A stretch of 24,303 nt of DNA from NCBI GenBank assembly GCA_002419025.1, contig DIFG01000062.1, positions 2,596 to 26,898 on the forward strand. Direction: 5' to 3'. The translations under genes were made by a program, and so were the position numbers. This document shows, piece after piece, positions 6,782 through 13,385 of this stretch. Position 1 is the first letter of the stretch, and the number at the start of each line of letters is the position of its first letter. Under the pieces are notes generated by a model. That model saw only the letters and a program-made list of their open reading frames with translations. It searched no databases and was not told the DNA's origin. Source of the DNA: Deltaproteobacteria bacterium UBA5754. GTDB lineage: Bacteria > Desulfobacterota > Dissulfuribacteria > Dissulfuribacterales > UBA5754.

Positions 6782-8403
6782 GGGCGTGGGGTCCCGCGGG
6801 CGAGGACGGTGTCCCTGCGCCAGTTCCAGTCGTCCTTGCACGGATGATCTACGTTGAAATGCCCGCCCCGGCTCTCAGCGCGTCCGGACGCGCAGTCGAT
6901 GATGAGCTTGGCGACAAGGGCCAGGTTTCTCACCTCGACGAAATCGCTCGTGAGGATGTAATCCCAATAATGCCGCTGGAGTTCGTCGAGGATGGGGACG
7001 ATCCTCTCCCGGGCAAGGGCGAGCCGTTTGTCGCTTCGGACGATTCCCACGTAGTTCCACATGAGGCGGCGGATCACGTCCCAGTTGAAGGAGATGATGA
7101 CCGCCTCGTCCAGGTCCACGGCCCCTCCAGGATCCCAGGGCGGGACTGGAGGCGGGGTCCACGGGGCGAGGAATGCCGGGTCTCTGGTCAGCCGCTCAGA
7201 GACCTGATGGGCCATGACGAGGCCTTCGAGAAGGGAGTTGGATGCGAGTCGGTTCGCCCCGTGCAGGCCGGTGCAGGCCGTTTCCCCGAGGGCGAAGAGA
7301 CCTGCGATGTTTGTCTCTCCGTATTCGTCCGTGACAACGCCTCCACACATATAATGGGCTGCAGGGACCACAGGGATGGGCCCCTTGGTGATGTCGTAAC
7401 CGAATCTGAGGCACGTCTCGTGGATGTTCGGAAAACGGGTCCGTATGAACTCGCCGGGTCTGTGACTTAGGTCCAGATAGACGCAATCCTTGCCGCTCTT
7501 TTTGAGTTCGGTGTCTATGGCCCTGGCTATGACATCCCGGTTTGCAAGTTCCATCTCTGTCGGGGCGTATTTCTCCATGAATCGTCTGCCCTCATGGTCG
7601 ATGAGACGCGCACCTTCACCCCGGAGGGCCTCGGATATGAGAAAGTTCTTGGCCATGGGGTGGAAGAGGCAGGTGGGGTGGAACTGGACGAACTCCAGAT
7701 TGGCGACCCGGGCCCCGGCCCGATAGGCCATGGCGATGCCGTCTCCAGTGGCCACGTCCGGGTTGCTTGTGTAGAGATAGACCTTTCCGGCCCCGCCTGT
7801 GGCAAGAATGGTCGCCTTTGCCAGATAGGTATGGATGATGCCTGTCCTGGAATCCAGGACATAGGCCCCGAGACACCGTTCGGAGTACGAAGAGGGGCGG
7901 GGGGAGCGCACTGCGCACCGGGTGATGAGGTCCACGGCGACGTGGTGTTCCTGGATGGTGATGGCGGATGTATCGGAGGCCCGCGAGACGAGGGTCTTTT
8001 CGAGGGATTGTCCCGTAAAGTCCTCTACATGGAGGACGCGGCGCCGACTGTGGCCGCCTTCCCGGCCCAGATCTGGATGGGTGGACACGGCAGGGGATCG
8101 AGTGAAGGTAAGTCCCAGGGACTCGAGCTCCCGAATCCGATCAGGCCCCTGGGTGACCACGAGTCTCACCACGTCCTCGTGGCAGAGTCCGTCTCCGGCC
8201 CGAAGGGTGTCTTGGATGTGGAGGTCCGGAGAGTCGTCTTCTCCGAGGGCGCAGGCGATCCCTCCCTGGGCATAGGTGGTGGCCGTGTCCGTGAGTCCCT
8301 TCTTGGTGATGAGGGTCACCCGGCCTACGCGTGCGAGCTTGAGGGCGAGGGAGAGGCCCGCCACCCCGCTGCCGATGATCAGATAGTCCGTATCATGTTC
8401 CAT
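6778..8403 (-). CDS. nadB: L-aspartate oxidase
   Basis: NadB is an FAD enzyme that oxidises aspartate to iminoaspartate, the first step of de novo NAD synthesis (with NadA). The 541-residue product starts with the dinucleotide-binding motif LIIGSGVAGLSLAL (about 8-21), then TYAQGGIACAL, ATGGAGKVY, EFVQFHPTCL, the CGGVVTDEYGETNIAGLFALGE block and GLHGANRLASNSLLEG. A C-terminal helical domain ends near SRGGHFNVDHP. The ATG at 8403 (MEHDTDYL) gives the normal FAD-motif position; an upstream extension to 8460 lies inside thyX. It overlaps thyX by 11 nt and the VTT gene by 4 nt. nadA and nadC are not in this window. A fumarate reductase flavoprotein would share the fold, but length and motifs favour NadB. 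Confidence 0.95.
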   Translation of the reverse strand: MEHDTDYLIIGSGVAGLSLALKLARVGRVTLITKKGLTDTATTYAQGGIACALGEDDSPDLHIQDTLRAGDGLCHEDVVRLVVTQGPDRIRELESLGLTFTRSPAVSTHPDLGREGGHSRRRVLHVEDFTGQSLEKTLVSRASDTSAITIQEHHVAVDLITRCAVRSPRPSSYSERCLGAYVLDSRTGIIHTYLAKATILATGGAGKVYLYTSNPDVATGDGIAMAYRAGARVANLEFVQFHPTCLFHPMAKNFLISEALRGEGARLIDHEGRRFMEKYAPTEMELANRDVIARAIDTELKKSGKDCVYLDLSHRPGEFIRTRFPNIHETCLRFGYDITKGPIPVVPAAHYMCGGVVTDEYGETNIAGLFALGETACTGLHGANRLASNSLLEGLVMAHQVSERLTRDPAFLAPWTPPPVPPWDPGGAVDLDEAVIISFNWDVIRRLMWNYVGIVRSDKRLALARERIVPILDELQRHYWDYILTSDFVEVRNLALVAKLIIDCASGRAESRGGHFNVDHPCKDDWNWRRDTVLARGTPRP

Positions 8404-9367
8404 GGCGTGTATCCATGGCCTGGGCGACGGGTGTGAAGACGTCCGGAAAACGGGAGACACATTCCGGAAGCAAGAGGAGCATGAGTTCCCGCATGGAGGG
8501 ATCGGCGGCCCTGGAGGTCCGAAGACGTAGGATATGGCGCCACTCGTCGAGGGTGGCGTGTGCCATGATCTCTGTCTTACAGGAGTTGGGAAGGACGGTC
8601 CTCGCCGCCTGGGGGGAAGAGGTCTCGAGAAGTTTCAGATAACGTTTCTCGGCCTCTTCCATGGCCTCACGCCAGAGCGCAAACTCGGGCGTGTTCTCAG
8701 GGTAAAAACACGGCCGAATGAACTCCACGGCGCACCCGAAGCGGGGGTCATCGTAACGGCAGTAACGCTGGGACTCCTGGAGATAGGACGCGACCCGGTG
8801 TCGGACAAGTTCGTGGGTGACGGCCCGGTTCGTTATGAAGTGGACAAGGAGGGTCCTGTGCCTGACAGCAAGGTCAGGGGAAAGGGTTGCGATCTCGGAT
8901 GGAGGAATGACCCGAACGGCTATCCCGTCCTGGGGGATCCAGCCCTGGCGGGGTGCCAGGTCCCCGAAGAGGACGGGATGGATGGCTGCCAGCTCCCGGA
9001 GCACGGCCTTGGTGACCTTGAGGCCGGGAAAGTCTCGGGCCAGGTCCCGAAAGGAGCGGGGGTTACCGGAGAGGATGTAAATACCCTTTTCAACCCGGTC
9101 CGACCGAAGGAAACGGGGGATGACGGCAAAGAACTTCTGGATGATGGACTCGGCGTCGATCCTGAGCTCTAGGACGATCTGGGCGAGTTCGAGCACGGAT
9201 TCATGACCGCGGGATATGATCCCCTTGATGAAGACAGAGGCAGAGCCTTCCGTGATCCTGTCCTCGCTCTTGTAGCAGACCCGTCCGCATCGCTCGATCT
9301 GCTCGAGGATCCGCCCTTCCATCCAGTAATCGTCGAGGATCTGGCAGGATTGTTCACGTATCCGCAT
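8393..9367 (-). CDS. thyX: Flavin-dependent thymidylate synthase, extended form
   Basis: ThyX methylates dUMP to dTMP using methylenetetrahydrofolate, FAD and NADPH. The diagnostic RHRx7S motif is present at residues 189-199 (RHRVASYLQES), inside THELVRHRVASYLQESQRY, and GHESVLEL occurs near residue 55. The product has 324 residues, clearly longer than the roughly 220-250 typical of ThyX. Most of the extra length lies between GHESVLE and the RHR motif (about residues 80-175). The ATG at 9367 follows an AGGGAG site with good spacing. It is probably the first gene of the run down to the permease. The lineage presumably relies on it for thymidylate, although no thyA absence can be shown from one window. 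Confidence 0.9.
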   Translation of the reverse strand: MRIREQSCQILDDYWMEGRILEQIERCGRVCYKSEDRITEGSASVFIKGIISRGHESVLELAQIVLELRIDAESIIQKFFAVIPRFLRSDRVEKGIYILSGNPRSFRDLARDFPGLKVTKAVLRELAAIHPVLFGDLAPRQGWIPQDGIAVRVIPPSEIATLSPDLAVRHRTLLVHFITNRAVTHELVRHRVASYLQESQRYCRYDDPRFGCAVEFIRPCFYPENTPEFALWREAMEEAEKRYLKLLETSSPQAARTVLPNSCKTEIMAHATLDEWRHILRLRTSRAADPSMRELMLLLLPECVSRFPDVFTPVAQAMDTRHGT

Positions 9368-9417
9368 AGTTACTCCCTAATTTTTCAAGGCCTGATTTAT
9401 TTACCGCGTCCTGCGTC

Positions 9418-10848
9418 CTAGTCTGCGGAATAAAATGAGGCATATGCCCGGTAGGTCATGTAGAGGTCGGCCTTGTGTGCGATCTCAAAGGGCGAATGCA
9501 TGCCGAGTAGCGGTGGCCCTGCGTCCACGATGTCGAGCCCGTGGTATGCAAGGTACTTGGCCACGGTCCCGCCGCCGCCTTCGTCAACCTTCCCGAGTTC
9601 ACCTGCCTGCCAGACCACGCCCGCCCTGTTCCAGATCCTCCTGATCCATCCCATGTATTCTGCATGGGCATCGTTGGCGGCGGCTTTGCCCCGGGACCCT
9701 GTGTACTTGGTGAGGCAGATGCCGTATCCCATGCGGGCGTCGTTTCTTATTTCATGGACATCCAGGTAATCCGGGTCGATGCCTGCAGTGACATCCGCGG
9801 AGATGGCCTTTGAGGCGAAGAGGATGGAGAGGAGGGCATGGGGGTCGGCCGGCCTTCCCTCGCCTTTCATGAGTTCGTAGATGAGGTGTTCGAGGAATCG
9901 GGACTTGGCTCCGGTATTCCCGTCGCTTCCTATCTCCTCCTTGTCGAGGAAGAGGGCGACGGCCGTAAGTGGGGGGTCTTTGATGTCGAGGATGGCCCGC
10001 AGAGAGGCGAATGCGCACGTCCGGTCGTCATGGCCGTAGGCGCCGAGAAAGGCCCGGTCGAATCCCACGTCCCGAGCGCTTCCAGCGGGGACGATCTCTA
10101 TCTCCGCGCTCACCAGATCCTCTTCCACGATACCGTACCGGTCCCGGAGGAGCCGGAGTATACCGAGCTTGACGGCTTCCTTCAGGTCCTCGGGCCCGAG
10201 GAGGGGAAGCCCACCGGCGAGGACGTTCAGTTTCTCTGCCGGAAAGGCGTCGCTGAGCTTCTTTTCCCCCTGTACCTTGTGTGCAAGGTGTGGAAGGAGA
10301 TCGTTTATGACAAGGACCGGATCCGACGGGTCCTCGCCGAAACATATGGAGACCTTCTCTCCTCCTTCTGTGAGGACCACGCCATGGAGGGCGAGGGGCC
10401 GCGAGAGCCAGTGGTACTTCTTGATCCCCCCGTAGTAGTGTGTTTTCAGGTATGCCAAGGAGAAATCCTCGTAGAGGGGATTTTGCTTGAGGTCGAGGCG
10501 AGGTGCGTCGATATGGGATGCAATGATGCGCAGACCATTCGAGAGGGGTTTTCTCCCGGGACGAACAAGGGCGGCGAGCTTGCCCCGAAAGGTCCTGATC
10601 TCGGGCCGTGTCCTGCCGGAGGACTCCCCGGAACGGACAAATCCTGCCTTTTCGGCGATCTCCTCGATGATGGATACCGCCTCTCTCTCTGTCTTCGCCT
10701 CGGACAGGAAGGCCCTGCATGCGTCCGCGTACGAGGCGCATTCCTCGCGTTCCTTGGGGCCGAGGCTCTCCCAGACGGGTTTTCCTGTTCGAAGGAGGTC
10801 TTTAGCGAGTTTCTTGCAATCGGATTTGGATAGTCTTTCGTTAGGCAT
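9418..10848 (-). CDS. apeA: M18 family metallo-aminopeptidase (aspartyl aminopeptidase 1 type)
   Basis: This is a cytoplasmic zinc aminopeptidase of peptidase family M18, 476 residues, which removes N-terminal (often acidic) residues from peptides. Metal and catalytic residues are visible in order: His112-x-Asp114 in ASHIDAPRLD, Asp274/275 in GHDDRTCAF, Glu304-Glu305 in DKEEIGSDGNTGA, Asp352 in SADVTAGIDPDY and His451 in GMHSPFEIAH. The N-terminal FLSEAKTEREAV resembles the bacterial 'aminopeptidase 1' branch rather than ApeB; the symbol rests on that resemblance. The ATG at 10848 is preceded by GAGG nine bases upstream. It is divergent from rpoZ across a 180-bp interval and lies 50 bp upstream of thyX, so it may or may not share the thyX transcript. 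Confidence 0.9.
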   Translation of the reverse strand: MPNERLSKSDCKKLAKDLLRTGKPVWESLGPKEREECASYADACRAFLSEAKTEREAVSIIEEIAEKAGFVRSGESSGRTRPEIRTFRGKLAALVRPGRKPLSNGLRIIASHIDAPRLDLKQNPLYEDFSLAYLKTHYYGGIKKYHWLSRPLALHGVVLTEGGEKVSICFGEDPSDPVLVINDLLPHLAHKVQGEKKLSDAFPAEKLNVLAGGLPLLGPEDLKEAVKLGILRLLRDRYGIVEEDLVSAEIEIVPAGSARDVGFDRAFLGAYGHDDRTCAFASLRAILDIKDPPLTAVALFLDKEEIGSDGNTGAKSRFLEHLIYELMKGEGRPADPHALLSILFASKAISADVTAGIDPDYLDVHEIRNDARMGYGICLTKYTGSRGKAAANDAHAEYMGWIRRIWNRAGVVWQAGELGKVDEGGGGTVAKYLAYHGLDIVDAGPPLLGMHSPFEIAHKADLYMTYRAYASFYSAD

Positions 10849-10925
10849 GGAATATTACCTCAGGATATGGAAAGTCCCGCACGGACGGCTCCCTGCGGGC
10901 GGGAATCTGGCATTTCAGGGAGACG

Positions 10926-10940
10926 TCGTATATTATACGA
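10926..10940. promoter_or_regulatory. AT-rich perfect inverted repeat in the apeA/rpoZ divergent region
   Basis: TCGTATA-T-TATACGA is a perfect 7-bp inverted repeat around a central base. On the minus strand it contains TATAAT, a consensus -10 box pointing toward apeA. On the plus strand TATATT or TATTAT could serve rpoZ. No convincing -35 is seen at the right distance on either strand. It is most likely a promoter core or an operator shared by the divergent genes. Confidence 0.4.
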
Positions 10941-11028
10941 GACTCTTCACAGGGGCATCCAGGATCGTACCTTTCGGAAGATAACAAAGGGCATCGTGAT
11001 TTTTACGTGTACCATTGGGAGAAGCCGC

Positions 11029-11310
11029 ATGGCAAGAGTGACTGTAGAAGATTGTCTGGAAAGGGTTTCGAGCCGATTCATCCTCGTCTATCTCACCATT
11101 GAGCGTGTGAAGCAGCTCAGGAAAGGGGCCAAGCCCCTCATCGCCTGCAAGAACAAGGAGATCGTGACCGCCCTTCGGGAGATCGCCCAGGGCAAGGTCA
11201 CCTTAGACAATATCGATGATCTGGCCAAGGCAACCGAGGAGCAGCGTGTCCTCCAGACCTTGAAGGCCGGAGCCGTGACAGGGGAACCGGTGGGTTCGAC
11301 GGCGGAATAA
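11029..11310 (+). CDS. rpoZ: DNA-directed RNA polymerase omega subunit
   Basis: Omega is the small core-polymerase subunit that helps beta' fold and forms part of a (p)ppGpp site in many bacteria. The 93-residue product begins MARVTVEDCLERVSSRF and continues with VYLTIERVKQLRKG and KNKEIVTALREIAQGKV, which match the family's conserved core. The ATG at 11029 has GGGAG seven bases upstream. It opens the plus-strand group rpoZ-dnaJ-moaC-dksA. Having dksA three genes downstream puts two polymerase-associated stringent-response factors in one probable transcript. rpoZ is often found with gmk and spoT or recG, which are not here. Confidence 0.93.
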   Translation: MARVTVEDCLERVSSRFILVYLTIERVKQLRKGAKPLIACKNKEIVTALREIAQGKVTLDNIDDLAKATEEQRVLQTLKAGAVTGEPVGSTAE

Positions 11311-11382
11311 ACCATGTGCGGGTGTGGGAACAAGTCCTTCACCACGGAGAGTACAAATGACACAGAGAGCAGATTTATTGAC

Positions 11383-12519
11383 ATGAAGCGCGATTACTAT
11401 GAGGTCCTCGGCGTCGGACGGGATGCAGGGGCGGAAGAGATCAAGCGGGCGTACCGGAAGCTCGCCCTGAAATACCATCCGGACCGGAATCAGGGGGACC
11501 CGGAGGCTGAGGACCGTTTCAAGGAGGCGGCCGAGGCCTACGAAGTCCTTCAGGATCCGCAAAAGCGCAGGATCTACGATCTCCAAGGCCACGCAGGGGT
11601 GGAAGGGACGGGTTTTCGAGGTTTTACCCGACAAGAGGACATATTTGGGGCCTTCAGCGATATTTTCGAGGAGTTTTTCGGTTTCGGCGCCGGCCGGCGG
11701 GCACGGGGTTTCGGATCCGAGGACGGCTCGGATCTCCAATACGATGTCGCCGTTTCCTTTGAGGACGCAGCCAAGGGGACGGAGATGGAGATCGAGGTCC
11801 CGCGCCTTGAGGTGTGTACAGAGTGCGGTGGGTCCGGGGCCGGGGACGGGGGCAAGGCCTCTACGTGTCCGACGTGCCGGGGCACCGGCCAGATCGTGAG
11901 ATCCCAGGGCTTTTTCCGCGTCGCATCCACCTGTCCGCACTGCTCCGGAAGGGGACAGATCATCTCTAACCCCTGCCCGCGCTGCCGTGGGGAGGGGCGC
12001 GTCACAGAGAAGAGGAAGGTCAAGGTCCGAATCCCCGCCGGTGTCGACACCGGTTCCAGGCTTCGGCTCCGCTGGGAAGGGGAGGCTGGGATACGGGGCG
12101 GGGTCCGGGGGGATCTCTACCTTGTTATCCACGTGGAGCCGCACGAGTTTTTTGAGAGGCGTGGAAACGACATCTTTCTCAGGATGCCCCTTTCCCTTGT
12201 TCAGGCCTGTCTCGGGGACGAGGTCCAGGTACCCAGCCTCGACGGTCCCCAGACCCTTGTCATACCACCCGGGACCCAGACAGGGGCGACCTTTCGAATG
12301 AGGGGCCATGGGGTCCCGGATATTCGGGGATTCGGACGTGGGGACCAGATAGTGGAGGTTACGGTCTCCATCCCCACGAAATTGACCGATCGTCAGAAGG
12401 AGATCCTTCGGGAGTTCGCGGCCATTGAAAAGGAAAAGGAAGAAGGCGGAATCTTTCGAAAGTTTTTCCGGCGGTTTGAGGCCCGTTCCGAAAGTGAAAG
12501 AAAGGATGCCGCATCGTGA
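11383..12519 (+). CDS. dnaJ: Chaperone DnaJ (Hsp40, type I)
   Basis: This is a DnaK co-chaperone that binds unfolded clients and stimulates DnaK ATPase. All type I domains are present in 378 residues: a J-domain with His32-Pro33-Asp34 (KYHPDRN), a G/F-rich stretch (FGAFSDIFEEFFGFGAG), four zinc-binding repeats between about residues 144 and 200 (CTECGGSG, CPTCRGTG, CPHCSGRG, CPRCRGEG), and a C-terminal client-binding domain ending in GIFRKFFRRF. The ATG at 11383 gives the standard MKRDYYEVLG start. Its stop overlaps the moaC GTG start as GTGA. The absence of grpE and dnaK next to it suggests a second copy or a dispersed chaperone locus. Confidence 0.95.
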   Translation: MKRDYYEVLGVGRDAGAEEIKRAYRKLALKYHPDRNQGDPEAEDRFKEAAEAYEVLQDPQKRRIYDLQGHAGVEGTGFRGFTRQEDIFGAFSDIFEEFFGFGAGRRARGFGSEDGSDLQYDVAVSFEDAAKGTEMEIEVPRLEVCTECGGSGAGDGGKASTCPTCRGTGQIVRSQGFFRVASTCPHCSGRGQIISNPCPRCRGEGRVTEKRKVKVRIPAGVDTGSRLRLRWEGEAGIRGGVRGDLYLVIHVEPHEFFERRGNDIFLRMPLSLVQACLGDEVQVPSLDGPQTLVIPPGTQTGATFRMRGHGVPDIRGFGRGDQIVEVTVSIPTKLTDRQKEILREFAAIEKEKEEGGIFRKFFRRFEARSESERKDAAS

Positions 12520-13010
12520 CCGCAGGGACCTTCACCCATCTCGATGACAGGGGACGGGCGCGTATGGTGGACGTGGGTGGAAAGCAGGCGACCCTTCGGG
12601 AGGCGAGGGCATCCGCCCGGATCAGGCTCGGCGAAAAGGCATTCGGGCTGGTCTTCGGGGGGGAGCTCCCCAAGGGTGATGTCCTCGCTGTCTCGCGTGT
12701 GGCCGGGATCATGGCGGCCAAGAAGGTGGCGGATCTCATCCCACTCTGCCACCCCCTGCCGCTTCATGCCGTCGAAGTCACCTTCGAGCCGGATTCGGGT
12801 TCGTGGTCCGTCCGGGTTGTTGCTACGGTCCGGACCAAGGGCGTTACCGGGGTCGAGATGGAGGCGATGACTGCGGTTTCTATTGCGGCGCTTGCTTTTT
12901 ATGATATGTGCAAGGCCGTCGAAAAGGGGATCGTCATCGAATCGATCGAACTCGAGTACAAGTCGGGCGGCAAGAGCGGCGTCTGGCAAAGACAACCTGC
13001 AGGAGAATAG
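12516..13010 (+). CDS. moaC: Cyclic pyranopterin monophosphate synthase (molybdenum cofactor)
   Basis: MoaC converts the MoaA product 3',8-cyclo-7,8-dihydroguanosine triphosphate to cyclic pyranopterin monophosphate. The 164-residue product has MVDVGGKQATLREA, the signature VADLIPLCHPLPL (LCHPLP at 77-82) and VRTKGVTGVEMEAMTAVSIAALAFYDMCKA with the catalytic-type Asp130. GTG at 12516 is the start, overlapping the dnaJ TGA in a GTGA configuration. It sits 6 nt before dksA. moaA and the other cofactor genes are not nearby; this isolated placement between a chaperone and a transcription factor is common enough not to imply a functional link. Confidence 0.95.
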   Translation: MTAGTFTHLDDRGRARMVDVGGKQATLREARASARIRLGEKAFGLVFGGELPKGDVLAVSRVAGIMAAKKVADLIPLCHPLPLHAVEVTFEPDSGSWSVRVVATVRTKGVTGVEMEAMTAVSIAALAFYDMCKAVEKGIVIESIELEYKSGGKSGVWQRQPAGE

Positions 13011-13016
13011 GAACCG

Positions 13017-13379
13017 ATGGATCAGAAGCAACTGGACCATTTCCGGTCCATCCTTGAAAGGCAGCTCGGAGATCTCTTGGGCGAGGCGGGCAAGACCCTC
13101 GAGGAGATGACCGAGATGGAAGAGAATTACCCGGACCTCACCGATCGGGCCTCCGTGGAGTCGGATCGGGGGTTCGAACTCCGAATCCGCGATCGGGAGA
13201 GAAGGCTCATCAAGAAGATCAGGAAGGCCCTTGAACGAATCGAGAACGGGACATACGGGATATGCGAAGGCTGTGGAGAGGAGATAGGGGCGAAACGCCT
13301 TGAGGCGAGGCCGGTGACAACCCTCTGCATAGAATGCAAATCCCGCCAGGAGCAGGAGGAGAAGGCACGGGGGCAATAA
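13017..13379 (+). CDS. dksA: RNA polymerase-binding transcription factor DksA
   Basis: DksA enters the RNA polymerase secondary channel and works with (p)ppGpp. The 120-residue product has a coiled-coil hairpin with the tip acidic pair Asp40 and Asp43 in DLTDRAS, matching the DxxDRA motif of canonical DksA. It then has RIRDRERRLIKKIRKALERI and a four-cysteine zinc finger (Cys83, Cys86, Cys104, Cys107: CEGC and CIEC). It is shorter than E. coli DksA at the N-terminus, as in many non-gamma homologues. The acidic tip supports a true DksA rather than a generic TraR-type protein. GGAG lies across the end of moaC just upstream. Confidence 0.92.
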   Translation: MDQKQLDHFRSILERQLGDLLGEAGKTLEEMTEMEENYPDLTDRASVESDRGFELRIRDRERRLIKKIRKALERIENGTYGICEGCGEEIGAKRLEARPVTTLCIECKSRQEQEEKARGQ

Positions 13380-13385
13380 ATAAAG

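Noticed and set aside
9838..10833. 331-codon plus-strand frame opposite the M18 aminopeptidase
   Set aside because: It is antisense to a gene with all M18 metal ligands; no domain recognised.
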